A stretch of 64,000 nt of DNA from Spirosoma sp. 48-14 (GCF_001898575.1 NZ_MKUD01000023.1:47916-111915); one strand, 5' to 3'; shown: positions 53,595 through 62,952, counted from the stretch's first letter. Program-made: numbers and translations. Notes: a model not told the origin generated them from the letters alone.

Positions 53595-54986
53595 ATGCCG
53601 TTGATTATTCAGGCCAAACAGAGACTAGCTTCCTCGCCCATTCCCATAAACCAGACGTATGTTTACCTGCTGAGTGCCGTTGCCGCACTGGGTGGCGTAT
53701 TGTTTGGGTTCGATCTGGTCATTATTTCTGGAACGCTACCGTTCTTCCCCCGTCACTTTGGCCTCAGCGAAGCGCAGATTGGCTGGGCTGTTGGCTGTAT
53801 CAATTTGGGAGCGGCAATTGGCGCACTGCTGGGCGGAAAACTCAGCGAGGTATGGGGACGACGGGCGTTATTAATGGCCTGCGCACTACTGTTTGCGTTG
53901 ACCGGACCAGGCACCGGCTGGGCCGAAAATTTCTCCTCGTTTATCGTTTTTCGGTTGGCAAGTGGCGTAGCCATTGGAGCAGCCGCATTGGTATGCCCCA
54001 TGTACATTGCCGAAATCACACCCGCTTCCCTGCGTGGGCGTCTGGTATCGTTTTACCAGCTATCCATTGTAATGGGCATTTTACTGGCTTATCTGTCTAA
54101 CTATCTGTTGCTGAATACGGGAAATAACAATTGGCGCTGGATGTTTTCTGTACAGGCCATTCCGGCCCTTCTGTTTGTTGCTGGCTTATTCTTCATTGCA
54201 GAAAGTCCTCGTTGGCTCATGCAGAAGGGTAAAGACCGTCAGGCATTGGCAGTACTGGCACAAATTGGTGGGCAGACGTATGCGCAGGCAGTTGCCCAGC
54301 AAATACGGGGTAGTTTTGTCCAGGTCTCTCCCCTATCTGTACGGGCTCTCTTCACGCACGAGTTCCGCCCGTTTTTAAGACTGGGCGTGCTGGTGGCTTT
54401 ATTTTCGCAGGCTGTCGGGCAAAATTCCCTGTTTTCGTATGCACCCGAATTGTTCCGACAAGCTGGTATGGGGCAGGATTCGGCTTTTTTTCAGTCCATT
54501 GGTATTGGCCTGATCAATCTCCTGTTTACGTTTATTGCAATCCACCGAATCGAGACAAGCGGTCGAAAACAATTGCTTATTTACGGAGCGGGTTTGCTAT
54601 CGGTAGATGCTCTGGCGTTGGCGGTTGCGTTTTACGGGCACTTGCCTGCCATCTGGGTATTGCTATTTGTGCTGGCCTTTATTGCCATTTACTCGGCCAC
54701 ACTAGGACCCGTTACCTGGGTTATCTTATCTGAAATTTTCCCGAACCGAATCCGGGCGGGTGCTATGGCGGTTGCTACCTTATCGTTGTGGGTCACCAAT
54801 TTTCTGGCCACTGCTTCGTTTCCAATCCTGAAATCGACACTTGGGTTACCCGTTACGTTCGGTATCCATGCGGCTATCTGTCTGATTTACTTCCTCTTTC
54901 TAAAGACAGCGATGACCGAAACGAAAGGGAAATCGCTTGAAGAAATCGATGAATTATTCACCCGGCAAAAACGCTTCAAGGCATAA
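53595..54986 (+). CDS. Sugar porter MFS transporter (XylE/GlcP-like)
   Basis: This 463-residue, 12-helix membrane protein carries the sugar-porter signatures: 'GGVLFGFDLVIISG' in helix 1, 'GGKLSEVWGRRALL' (loop motif), 'PMYIAEITPASLRGRL', 'VAGLFFIAESPRWLMQKGK', and 'VTWVILSEIFPNRIRAGAM' near the end. These are proton:sugar symporters. It should import the monosaccharide freed by GH36. The TIM-barrel gene follows 4 bases after its stop. Confidence 0.92.
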   Translation: MPLIIQAKQRLASSPIPINQTYVYLLSAVAALGGVLFGFDLVIISGTLPFFPRHFGLSEAQIGWAVGCINLGAAIGALLGGKLSEVWGRRALLMACALLFALTGPGTGWAENFSSFIVFRLASGVAIGAAALVCPMYIAEITPASLRGRLVSFYQLSIVMGILLAYLSNYLLLNTGNNNWRWMFSVQAIPALLFVAGLFFIAESPRWLMQKGKDRQALAVLAQIGGQTYAQAVAQQIRGSFVQVSPLSVRALFTHEFRPFLRLGVLVALFSQAVGQNSLFSYAPELFRQAGMGQDSAFFQSIGIGLINLLFTFIAIHRIETSGRKQLLIYGAGLLSVDALALAVAFYGHLPAIWVLLFVLAFIAIYSATLGPVTWVILSEIFPNRIRAGAMAVATLSLWVTNFLATASFPILKSTLGLPVTFGIHAAICLIYFLFLKTAMTETKGKSLEEIDELFTRQKRFKA

Positions 54987-54990
54987 ATAA

Positions 54991-55803
54991 ATGGAATTAC
55001 TTTTTTTCTGCCCAAGATGGGGACAGGAGCACGTCCCCTGGGCGAGTTTTCTGGAACACGTTAAAGACGCTGGCTATCAGGGCGTAGAGGCTAGTTTACC
55101 AGCGTCGCCCCTGGAACGCGATACGATGTTGAATGAGCTGGCCCGGCAGGGGTTACGCTTTATTGGCCAACATTGGGAAACTGTCTGCCCGGATTTTAAT
55201 CAGCATTATCGTGAATACGAACAACGACTTCGGGCGTTAGCTTCGACCCAACCAATGTTCATTAATAGCCAGACCGGCAAAGATTACTACTCGTTTGAGC
55301 AGAATGAGTGCCTGATTGCGCTGGCGACGTCGATAGCTGACGAAACGGGTATTCCTATTCTGCATGAGACACATCGGGGTAAGTTCAGCTTTGCCGCACA
55401 TATTACCCGTACATATCTGGAACGTCTACCCTCGGTGCGGATTGCGCTTGACCTATCGCATTGGTTTACTACGGCCGAGACATTTCTACAGGATCAGCCC
55501 AACGCTGTATCGCTGGCCATTAGCCGTACCGACCATATTCACAGCCGGGTTGGTCATACGCAGGGACCACAAATTGCTGATCCTCGCGCCCCTGAGTGGC
55601 AGTCTGTCGTAGACCACCATCTGGCCTGTTGGGATCGTGTTATTGCATCCCGTCTGCAAGCAGGTCATTCGGTCAGTACCATCACACCTGAGTTTGGGGC
55701 TTCGCCCTATTTGTTTCTACAGCCCTATACCCGTCAGCCCGTAGTGGATCAATGGGAGGTAAATCGATATATGATGGAAATGCTTCGGGCGCGTTACCAA
55801 TAA
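54991..55803 (+). CDS. Sugar isomerase/epimerase-like TIM-barrel protein
   Basis: This 270-residue cytoplasmic protein has the xylose-isomerase-like TIM-barrel layout: 'GYQGVEASLPASP', 'PILHETHRGKFSF' (Glu ligand), 'VRIALDLSHWFTTAE' (Asp/His) and 'VSTITPEFGASPYL' (Glu ligand). It likely converts the sugar brought in by the permease. This is the third such protein in the window (others at 40239 and 41264). It ends the operon; a strong terminator lies 65 bases downstream. Confidence 0.85.
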   Translation: MELLFFCPRWGQEHVPWASFLEHVKDAGYQGVEASLPASPLERDTMLNELARQGLRFIGQHWETVCPDFNQHYREYEQRLRALASTQPMFINSQTGKDYYSFEQNECLIALATSIADETGIPILHETHRGKFSFAAHITRTYLERLPSVRIALDLSHWFTTAETFLQDQPNAVSLAISRTDHIHSRVGHTQGPQIADPRAPEWQSVVDHHLACWDRVIASRLQAGHSVSTITPEFGASPYLFLQPYTRQPVVDQWEVNRYMMEMLRARYQ

Positions 55804-55867
55804 CCAGGTTATTGTAACCAAGCACCCTAAAGCTGGTAAAATGGAATAATATAGGTTGGTTAAGTAA

Positions 55868-55900
55868 CAGGAGCTCTTTGCTAAGGAGCTTCTGTTTTTT
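55868..55900 (+). terminator. Intrinsic terminator of the GH36 operon
   Basis: A 12-bp stem (55868-55879 with 55883-55894, two G-U pairs), a GCT loop and six T at 55895-55900. This is a textbook terminator and ends transcription of the four-gene + strand unit. Confidence 0.85.
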
Positions 55901-56244
55901 AGGTAGTAGGGAACGCTGTTTATGTATCTTCCCGAATCTCATCGGACACTGACATTGGTACTCTATCTAGGTTGGCTTGATTTCAATGACCGTTACTCTT
56001 GTAGTCATCTACTCTATAGTGGAGAGTTTATAACGGTTCATTAACTTGGTGGTTAACCGGAAGAGGAGCAATCAATAAGCGGCCAATAAAAAACAGGAAG
56101 AATAATGAACGTTTTCGTCCGTTAAAAGGCCACGCTTGCTATTCAATAAACGCACTATTTTACTATAAATGAATAATTTACATTGATTTGATTAGCGATG
56201 AAAATCGTCTACAAAACCCTCGGTAAATTTTCAGGCCAAGACAT
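55901..56244. other. Intergenic stretch without a gene
   Basis: AT-rich sequence between the terminator and the end of the efflux operon. I see no convincing ORF or RNA. At 56219-56235 it carries a 17-base word that is also found at 5976-5992; both are just downstream of the stop of a minus-strand gene. Confidence 0.5.
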
Positions 56245-57588
56245 TTACTTTATTCGCCCCAATACCTTGTCTAATTCAACTGTAGCCGTAAGATAATCAT
56301 ATACGGCCTGGAGGTAGTTTGATTTAGCCTGCGTAAGCGAAAGCTCAGCATCCGTCAACTCTAACCGGGAAGCAATGCCTTGTTTCCAACGATCGCGGGT
56401 GATCCGGTACCCTAATTCGGCGACGGTAATCGTTTGTTGCTGGGTTTGGATGCGCAGTCTGGCTTCCTGTACATTGGCCAGGCTTATTTTCACCTGCGCC
56501 CGCACGATCTCTTTCAGATTAGCCAATTGCGTTTCACTTTGCTGACGGGTTAGCTGCGCCTGTTGAATCCGCGAATTGGTTCGAAACCCGCTGAAAATTG
56601 GCACATTGAGTTGCAAGCCTACGTACGAACTAACGGGCCAGTGGTAATCGCCCAGCCGAAAATTGTTAGCCTGCGACTGGGATTGTACCAGGCCGATGGC
56701 AGCTAGCTTCGGTTGCTTCTCGGCAGCCTGTACTGCAATTTGTTCCCGGTTTAGTTGTTCAACCAAGGCCAGCCGACGCACATCGGGTCGAGCCTGCACG
56801 GCATCGAAGAAGGCATCGGTGCCCGGCGAAACGAATAAGGCATCGTCGTACCGGAGCGAATCCTGGAGTTCAACCTCTTCCCGCTCGTCCAAACCCATGG
56901 TTCGTTTCAATACTGTTTTCGTAATTCCAATCCGGTTCGTTAACTGAATGAGCGTCGGCCGTAGGTTTTCGAGCGTTACGTAAGCGCGTAAGGTATCGAC
57001 ACGCGAGGCCCGTCCCTGCGCCAACAGCGAACGGGAATCTTTCAGGGCTTGCTCATTCCGGGCAATACTCTGCTGATGCAGTCGGAGTTGTTCCTGGGTG
57101 ATCAGTACATCCAGGTATGCTTTTTTTACGTCGGTAATGACAGTTACCCGAACCTCTGCCAGCGCCTGATTCGTAGCGAATTCATCGATCTGGGCCGCTT
57201 TAATACCCGAGCGAACGCTGGCCTGAAACAGGGGTTGGGATATGGCCAAGCCACCCAGAAAGGCGTTCGACCCACCAACCCGAAACATGGCTAACTGATC
57301 GTCGCCTAACCCAACAAAACTGCCGGGCAGGAACGAAACCTGTTTGTTGACATAATACAGGTATTGGGCCGAAGCCGCTACGGTGGGCAACCCATAGCCC
57401 CTGGCTTCCTGCACTTTTTGAGCCGCTTTTGCCGTTTCGAGCGTGGCGACCTGTACGTCGCGGTTTTTATCGATGGCCAGTTTAAAAGCATTTTCCATCG
57501 TCAGTTGGCGCACCTGTGCCTGCGCCATCGGGCTAAGCAGGGAGCCAAGCGTCAGCCATAAGCCGACGGTATAGTTTGGGTAGTTCAT
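56245..57588 (-). CDS. TolC-family outer-membrane efflux channel
   Basis: The 447-residue protein has a signal peptide ('GLWLTLGSLLSPMAQAQ') and the two long helical-hairpin OEP repeats of TolC ('LTMENAFKLAIDKNRDVQVATLETAKAAQKVQEAR' in part, 'LFQASVRSGIKAAQ', 'NVPIFSGFRTNSRIQQAQL', 'LELTDAELSLTQAKSNYLQAVYDYL'). It forms the outer-membrane part of the tripartite pump with the RND and membrane-fusion proteins encoded upstream. It is the last gene of the operon, 23 bases after the RND gene. Confidence 0.93.
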   Translation of the reverse strand: MNYPNYTVGLWLTLGSLLSPMAQAQVRQLTMENAFKLAIDKNRDVQVATLETAKAAQKVQEARGYGLPTVAASAQYLYYVNKQVSFLPGSFVGLGDDQLAMFRVGGSNAFLGGLAISQPLFQASVRSGIKAAQIDEFATNQALAEVRVTVITDVKKAYLDVLITQEQLRLHQQSIARNEQALKDSRSLLAQGRASRVDTLRAYVTLENLRPTLIQLTNRIGITKTVLKRTMGLDEREEVELQDSLRYDDALFVSPGTDAFFDAVQARPDVRRLALVEQLNREQIAVQAAEKQPKLAAIGLVQSQSQANNFRLGDYHWPVSSYVGLQLNVPIFSGFRTNSRIQQAQLTRQQSETQLANLKEIVRAQVKISLANVQEARLRIQTQQQTITVAELGYRITRDRWKQGIASRLELTDAELSLTQAKSNYLQAVYDYLTATVELDKVLGRIK

Positions 57589-57611
57589 AATCGTAGGATG
57601 AGAAAATAGAA

Positions 57612-60600
57612 TCAGGCAACCAGTTCCAGCTCTTCGGCTTTTTTCCTGGGAACTCGTGAGAAATAGGAATACACCGCCGGAATGATATAGAGCGTGAGCA
57701 GACCCGCAAACAATAAGCCACCCACAATGACCGTTCCGAGCGAGTTTCGGCTGTTTACGGTCAGTGCAATCGGAATCGTACCGAAGATCATGGCCAGGCT
57801 GGTCATCAGAATGGGCCGGAACCGGGAGGCTGCCGCAACTTTGGCGGCTTCGAGCGTACTCAATCCTTCTTCTTTTTGTTGGTTGGCAAACTCAACAATC
57901 AGGATACCGTTTTTGGTGATCAGACCGATGAGGGTAATGATCCCAATCTGGCTGAAAATATTCAGGGTCTGACCAAATAGCCACAGACTTAGTAGCGCAC
58001 CGGTCATCGCCATTGGAACGGTCAGCAGGATGATAAACGGATCGACCAGGCTTTCAAACTGGGCGGCCAGTACCAGGTAGATCAGCACCAGCGCGAACAC
58101 AAACGCGAACAGCAAACTCGACGAGCTTTCGGAGTAGTCCCGCGATTCGCCCGCCAGCGACGTTTTGATGGTAGGCGGCAAAACCAGCTTGGCAATGCGG
58201 TTCATTTCCGCCACACCGTCGCCAATGGTGTAACCAGGGGCCAATCCCGCCGATACGGTCGCTGAAATAGATTGATCATAGCGATAGATGGCTGCCGGGC
58301 TGATACTTTCCTTGAACGAAACCAGATTATCCAGCGAAACAACGTCACCGGTTCGGGTCCTGACAAACATCGCTTTCAAATCATACGGTGTATCCCGATC
58401 CTGCTTTTGCAACTGACCAATCACCTCGTATTGACGGTCATTATAGATAAAGTATCCGTACCGCTGACCACTTAATGCCAGTTGCAGGCTCCGGGCAATC
58501 TCCGCGACGGAAATCCCTAACTCAGCCGCCTTGTCGCGGTTGATCTGAAGCACCAGTTCCGGTTTATTGACCTTCAAATCCGAATCGGCGAATCGCAGGA
58601 TGGGGCTTTTGCGCGCTTCGTCCATGAACTTGGGCAATACTCCCGTAATAGCTGCCAGATTGGTGCCCTGCAAAACATACTGGACAGGCTGGGCCTGTCC
58701 GAATCGGCTCCCGATGGTCGGCGGCTGGACCGGGAAGACCATCACACCCCGGAAATTCTGGATGTTTCGGGCGTAGGTCGCGAAGACATCGGCCTGGGTC
58801 GTGGTGCGCTGATCCGCTTTTTTAAGGAACGTATTCTGAATGGCAATATTCACTGGTGCCGGAGGCCCAAAGGTTAAGGCCAGGATCGAATACGTCTGAA
58901 ACAAGCCGGGTGTCGAGTCGACCGAGAATTTGGCGATCTCGGCTAGGTACTTCTCCGTATACTCGTACGAAGACCCTTCTGGTGCCACGACGGCCAGACT
59001 TATCTGCGAGCGATCTTCCAGCGGGGCCAGCTCTGAAGGGAGCTGCCTGCCAATGAAATAGATGAGTCCGAAGGTTATGATCAGGGTGGGGAACGCAACC
59101 CAGCGATAGTGCATGAACCAGGCCAGCGACCGTTCGTAGCCCCGGTTCAAGGCCAGGAAATACGGCTCCGTCTTGCGGTATAGCCAGTTAGGTTTATCAT
59201 GCCGTTTCAGCAGATACGCGCTCATCATCGGCGACAAGGTCAGGGCCACAAATGCCGACACCAACACCGAACCCGCCACAACCACCGCAAATTCCTGGAA
59301 AAGCTTCCCGGTAATGCCCGGCAGAAACAGAATAGGCAGAAAAACAGCCGCCAACGTAATGGTAGTCGAGATAACGGCAAAGTAAATTTCCGAAGAACCC
59401 TTGAACGCAGCCTGGAGGGGCGACATGCCTTCTTCTACTTTGGCGTAAATATTCTCCAGCACTACAATGGCATCGTCTACTACCAGACCAATCGCCAGCA
59501 CCAGCGCCAGCAGCGTCAGAATATTGATCGAGTAGCCAGCAATGGACATGATGAAGAAAGCTGACACAATGGACACGGGAATAGCTACCACCGGGATAAT
59601 TGTTGACCGCCAGTCGCGCAGGAATAGAAACAGGATCAGAATAACCAGTCCAAACGCAACAAACAGCGTTTCTTCTACTTCCGAAATGGAATCCCGGATC
59701 GGCTCAGTGAAGTCTTTCCCTATGGTCAGCTCGTAGTCGGCCGGTATTTCGGTACGTAGTTCCTTTAGCCGCTTGTAGAACTCATCGGCAATGGCCACGG
59801 CGTTGGCTCCGCGCTGGGGCTCAACGAATACGCCGATTACCGGGGAATTTCCCTTCAGGCTATTCAGAATGGCGGTTCGTTCGTTCTCCGCTCCTAACTC
59901 CGCATAGCCAATGTCCCGGAACCGGATGATACTATTGCCTTCCTGCTTAACAATCATGTTGTTAAAATCGTCCTCCTTCGTCAATCGACCCAGCGTTCGA
60001 ACCGTCAGTTCGTTGCGGTCACCTTCAATCCGGCCCGAGGGCAGGTCCACGTTTTCGTTCCGTAGTGCCTGCTCAATATCCGACGGGGTCAGTTGATAGG
60101 CCGCTAGTTTGGCCGGATCGATTCGTAAGCGCATGGCGTATTTCTTCTCGCCCGCAATACCGACTCGTTTCACGCCCGGAATGGTTTGCATCCGCTCTTT
60201 GATGACGGTGGAGGCAATATTGCTTACTTCGAGAATGCTGCGGGTTTTGCTTTCCACCGCCATAAAAATGACAATGTCGCCACTGTTGGCTTTTTCCACG
60301 ATGGGCGGATCAACGTCGCCAGGCAGCAAACGCCGGGCTTGGGTAACCTTATCCCGGACATCATTGGCAGCCGCTTCCAGATCGGCATTGAGGTTGAATT
60401 CAACCGTAATCACACTGGCCGCTTCCCTGGATACTGACGAGATGGTTCGGATGCCATTAGCTTCCCCAATAGCTTCTTCCAATGGTTTGGTAATCTGATA
60501 GGCAATTACGTCGGGGCTGGCACCCGGATAGGTGGTGGTAACCGTCACGATGGGCGAATCGGTAACCGGATATTCACGAATACCGAGGTAGGTCAGCCCG

Positions 60601-60680
60601 ACGAACCCGAAAAGTATAATCAATACAGAGAGTACCCCGGCCAGCACTGGCCGCTGAATACTAATTCCCGATAAACTCAT
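57612..60680 (-). CDS. RND-family (HAE1-type) inner-membrane efflux transporter
   Basis: The protein has 1022 residues, the family's usual length: 12 membrane helices and two large periplasmic loops. The start 'MSLSGISIQRPVLAGVLSVLIILFG' and the 'REYPVTDSPIVTVTTTYPGASPDVI' stretch (in part) are typical for AcrB-like proteins. The proton-relay Asp pair lies in 'GLVVDDAIVVLENIYAKVEEG' around residue 402. It pumps hydrophobic toxic compounds with the adaptor and TolC proteins. HAE1 rather than heavy-metal type because the metal-binding signature of CusA is missing. Confidence 0.95.
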   Translation of the reverse strand: MSLSGISIQRPVLAGVLSVLIILFGFVGLTYLGIREYPVTDSPIVTVTTTYPGASPDVIAYQITKPLEEAIGEANGIRTISSVSREAASVITVEFNLNADLEAAANDVRDKVTQARRLLPGDVDPPIVEKANSGDIVIFMAVESKTRSILEVSNIASTVIKERMQTIPGVKRVGIAGEKKYAMRLRIDPAKLAAYQLTPSDIEQALRNENVDLPSGRIEGDRNELTVRTLGRLTKEDDFNNMIVKQEGNSIIRFRDIGYAELGAENERTAILNSLKGNSPVIGVFVEPQRGANAVAIADEFYKRLKELRTEIPADYELTIGKDFTEPIRDSISEVEETLFVAFGLVILILFLFLRDWRSTIIPVVAIPVSIVSAFFIMSIAGYSINILTLLALVLAIGLVVDDAIVVLENIYAKVEEGMSPLQAAFKGSSEIYFAVISTTITLAAVFLPILFLPGITGKLFQEFAVVVAGSVLVSAFVALTLSPMMSAYLLKRHDKPNWLYRKTEPYFLALNRGYERSLAWFMHYRWVAFPTLIITFGLIYFIGRQLPSELAPLEDRSQISLAVVAPEGSSYEYTEKYLAEIAKFSVDSTPGLFQTYSILALTFGPPAPVNIAIQNTFLKKADQRTTTQADVFATYARNIQNFRGVMVFPVQPPTIGSRFGQAQPVQYVLQGTNLAAITGVLPKFMDEARKSPILRFADSDLKVNKPELVLQINRDKAAELGISVAEIARSLQLALSGQRYGYFIYNDRQYEVIGQLQKQDRDTPYDLKAMFVRTRTGDVVSLDNLVSFKESISPAAIYRYDQSISATVSAGLAPGYTIGDGVAEMNRIAKLVLPPTIKTSLAGESRDYSESSSSLLFAFVFALVLIYLVLAAQFESLVDPFIILLTVPMAMTGALLSLWLFGQTLNIFSQIGIITLIGLITKNGILIVEFANQQKEEGLSTLEAAKVAAASRFRPILMTSLAMIFGTIPIALTVNSRNSLGTVIVGGLLFAGLLTLYIIPAVYSYFSRVPRKKAEELELVA

Positions 60681-60729
60681 GGTAAGGTATTTTTAAATCA
60701 AAGAGAAGGTGAGCGGCAAGGCTAGAGCG

Positions 60730-61821
60730 TTATTCAATCGTGGAGGCTGTTACCGGCACGCCCGTGTCCAGACGCAATAAATTGGTTGTCAATACGGTAT
60801 CACCGATAGATAGGCCCTCCAGAATCTGTACGGTTCCTTTAGTCCGGTTTCCAGTTTTTACATCCCGCCGTTCGGCTTTCCCGTTGTTGATTCGGAATAG
60901 CGAATACCCTTTGGCGTTCGGAATCAGAGCCTGCGTAGGCACCAGAATACCGTCCTGAGCCGCGTGCAGGGCAAACGCAATTTTGGCCGAAGATCCAGGC
61001 ACTAGTTTCCCCCCTTTATTGTCGCTAATGGCCTTGACCAGTAAGCTGCGGGTGTTTGCTTCCATTTTCTGCTCTGTAGCCGTCACCTTCCCTAAAAACG
61101 GACGACTGCTGGTTTCGGTCGTAAACTGGATGGTTTGACCCGGACGAACGTCTGACGCATATTTTTCGGGAATGGTAAAGGCCACCTCTACCCGGCTAAT
61201 GTCGTCAATCGAGCTGAGCACCGTCGATGGGGTTACGTAAGCGCCAACATCGACCTGCTTAAGACCCAGTTTACCCGCAAACGGCGCCCGGATTTCGGTT
61301 TTAGCCAGATCCACATCAATCATGGCCATTTCAGCCTGCAACACGTTCAGGTTGGTCAGTACTTTATCGTATTCCTGCTGATTGATCGCTTCGGTAGCTA
61401 ATAGTTCGCGGAAGCGCTTTTCATCCAGCTTGGCCAGCTTTTCCTGGAGGGCTAGTTTGTGTTTTTTAGCGAGCAGATCGGCGTCGTCTAGCTTGTAGAG
61501 CAGTGTACCCTGGCTCACGTAACTACCCTCCCGCGCATAAACCCGGACCAGTTTACGGGCCACCTCACTGACCAGATCGACTTCTTGATTGGCCTGGATG
61601 GTGCCCGTTGTTTGGAGTTCGTCGGTGATGGTTTCGCGCTTAATGACAAACGCATCGGTGGCCACCTTATTTTCGGCAGGCGGTGTCAACGACGAATGTT
61701 TACCGCTGGGAGATGCTGTTGGTTTGTTAGAGAATAATTTTGGCGTGACTAAGAAGAGAGCGATTGTTAATACGATCAGGCCTGCAATCAGGGACTGTGT
61801 TCGAAAATTGAGCGTTTTCAT
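60730..61821 (-). CDS. Membrane-fusion (HlyD/AcrA-type) periplasmic adaptor
   Basis: The 363-residue protein has an N-terminal membrane anchor ('SLIAGLIVLTIALFLVTPKLF'), a lipoyl-like barrel split around a helical hairpin ('TIQANQEVDLVSEVARKLVRV', 'GSYVSQGTLLYKLDDADLLAKK', 'IRAPFAGKLGLKQVDVGAYV'), and a C-terminal beta barrel. It links the RND pump to TolC. First gene of the pump operon, with the divergent ArsR-type regulator 210 bases away. Confidence 0.92.
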   Translation of the reverse strand: MKTLNFRTQSLIAGLIVLTIALFLVTPKLFSNKPTASPSGKHSSLTPPAENKVATDAFVIKRETITDELQTTGTIQANQEVDLVSEVARKLVRVYAREGSYVSQGTLLYKLDDADLLAKKHKLALQEKLAKLDEKRFRELLATEAINQQEYDKVLTNLNVLQAEMAMIDVDLAKTEIRAPFAGKLGLKQVDVGAYVTPSTVLSSIDDISRVEVAFTIPEKYASDVRPGQTIQFTTETSSRPFLGKVTATEQKMEANTRSLLVKAISDNKGGKLVPGSSAKIAFALHAAQDGILVPTQALIPNAKGYSLFRINNGKAERRDVKTGNRTKGTVQILEGLSIGDTVLTTNLLRLDTGVPVTASTIE

Positions 61822-61845
61822 TGTATGTCAAGTTGATTTATTTTA

Positions 61846-61892
61846 TTGTTCTACAACTATCGAACTATAATTGTTTTATGGTTATCGAACAA
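61846..61892. promoter_or_regulatory. Candidate operator between efflux operon and ArsR-type gene
   Basis: TATCGAAC occurs twice in the same orientation (61858-61865 and 61883-61890, 25 bases apart), and the block is bounded by TTGTTC (61846-61851) and its complement GAACAA (61887-61892). It is just upstream of the adaptor gene in the divergent gap, where a repressor such as the ArsR-type protein would bind. The site is inferred from repeats only. Confidence 0.4.
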
Positions 61893-62031
61893 GATGCCCT
61901 GACAGATGGTTTCTCAATTCTGAAAAAACCAATGAATTTTTTCTGGCGGCCTGATTGTTGTGTTGGCAACTACTGTAGCTACTTCAGTAACAAGCCGCTG
62001 TTCTGAAGTAGCCATTAGCCGGATTTAACGC

Positions 62032-62361
62032 ATGAAACAGTATCAACATCCCACCGCTGACCAGATTACGCTGACGGGTGTACTCCACGCCCTGAGCGAT
62101 CCTGTACGGTTAAATTACGTGCAATGCCTGGCACAATCTATCGGCGAACAAGCCTGTGGCACCGTTCCAACTTCGGTCGCCAAGTCAACCATGTCGCATC
62201 ATATCCGGGTTCTGCGCGAAGCTGGGATTATTCACATACGGCCCTATGGCACGCAAAGCCTGATTTCGCTCCGGTCTGATGAACTGGAGAAAAAATTTCC
62301 GGGCGTTTTCACATCCGTGCTAACAGCCGCTAAAAGCAGCGATGTTGTTGAACTACCATAA
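62032..62361 (+). CDS. ArsR-type winged-helix regulator
   Basis: This 109-residue protein is a compact winged helix: 'GVLHALSDPVRLNYVQCLAQ', the recognition region 'SVAKSTMSHHIRVLREAGI', and 'IRPYGTQSLISLRSDEL' as the wing. It has one Cys pair candidate (Cys in 'YVQCLAQ' and 'EQACG'), but not a clear ArsR CxC metal site, so it may sense something other than arsenic. It is divergent from the RND pump and most likely represses it. Confidence 0.85.
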   Translation: MKQYQHPTADQITLTGVLHALSDPVRLNYVQCLAQSIGEQACGTVPTSVAKSTMSHHIRVLREAGIIHIRPYGTQSLISLRSDELEKKFPGVFTSVLTAAKSSDVVELP

Positions 62362-62663
62362 AGTGAATCAGGTCATTTCTGACATAAGGCTATTTACTCT
62401 AGTTCAAGGAGATTACAGGTAATTCATCACGTTCAACAGGAGCACACGATGATATTGGACAGGCGTTGGCTCTACTACCGACCGGTGGGCAGTTCATTTC
62501 TGAACATTCTTAGTTTGTTCATACCGATGACGCGCTGGCTAAAATGAGCCAATAGGTTAATTGCCTCAATTTAATATACTCGATAACCTACTAAAAATCA
62601 ACCAATTCACCAAGATGCTAATTGTATTGGAAATTATTTATATATAATATCCATAGACAAAGC
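62362..62663. other. Intergenic stretch without a gene
   Basis: AT-rich sequence after the ArsR-type gene. It holds small inverted repeats such as TTTCTGA...TTCAGAA-like words but no hairpin with a T-run that I would call a terminator, and no protein-like frame. The promoter of the riboswitch transcript begins at its right end. Confidence 0.45.
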
Positions 62664-62695
62664 TTGCTTTTTTAAATCGAATACACATATCTTTG
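62664..62695 (+). promoter_or_regulatory. Promoter of the SAM-riboswitch transcript
   Basis: TATCTTTG (62688-62695) fits the Bacteroidota -7 element TAnnTTTG, and TTG at 62664-62666 lies 21 bases upstream, close to the expected -33 spacing. Transcription would start around 62702, about 28 bases before the aptamer. Position and fit support each other. Confidence 0.65.
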
Positions 62696-62729
62696 GTCCA
62701 TCTTACAATTACTCCCTGCAAAGTAGTTG

Positions 62730-62814
62730 TGGATTTATACCGAAAGGGGGAGAGACAGGCTCATTGAACCCTTAGCAACTTGCCGATGTGCGTAGTGCTA
62801 ACCTGCCTAATCCA
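62730..62814 (+). ncRNA. SAM-I (S-box) riboswitch aptamer
   Basis: The helix P1 is formed by TGGATT (62730-62735) and AATCCA (62809-62814). Inside are the conserved blocks of the S-box: GGGGGAGAGACAGGCTC (P2 and the kink-turn region), TGAACCCTTAGCAAC, and GTGCTAACCTGCC just before P1 closes. The order and spacing match the SAM-I family, which switches genes for methionine or sulfur metabolism off at high S-adenosylmethionine. What it controls here is unclear, because a short leader ORF and a truncated YceI-like gene follow. Confidence 0.8.
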
Positions 62815-62841
62815 TTTGTTAGGAACTATAAATTTACGACC

Positions 62842-62952
62842 ATGAACGCCCCCTGCATACGCGCATTGCCTGCCTTCAGGCTCATCCCATTCCTTGCTGT
62901 ACCAGCTACTCAAACGCTACTTTCGGTAGGTGTCAATTCGGCCATTTGTTAA
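62842..62952 (+). CDS. Short leader ORF downstream of the riboswitch
   Basis: A 36-codon frame starts with ATG 27 bases after the aptamer: 'MNAPCIRALPAFRLIPFLAV', then 'PATQTLLSVGVNSAIC' and a stop. It is hydrophobic, with one Cys near the start and one as the last residue. It has no Met after the start and no family I recognise. Its stop overlaps the start of the small hairpin with a T-run, so translation of this ORF could affect the fold, as in attenuators. It may also be a chance frame. Confidence 0.4.
   Translation: MNAPCIRALPAFRLIPFLAVPATQTLLSVGVNSAIC

Noticed and set aside
61821..62006. A 61-codon frame in the efflux/ArsR gap
   Set aside because: It begins within the adaptor's start region, covers the repeat block likely to be an operator, and has no recognisable domain.
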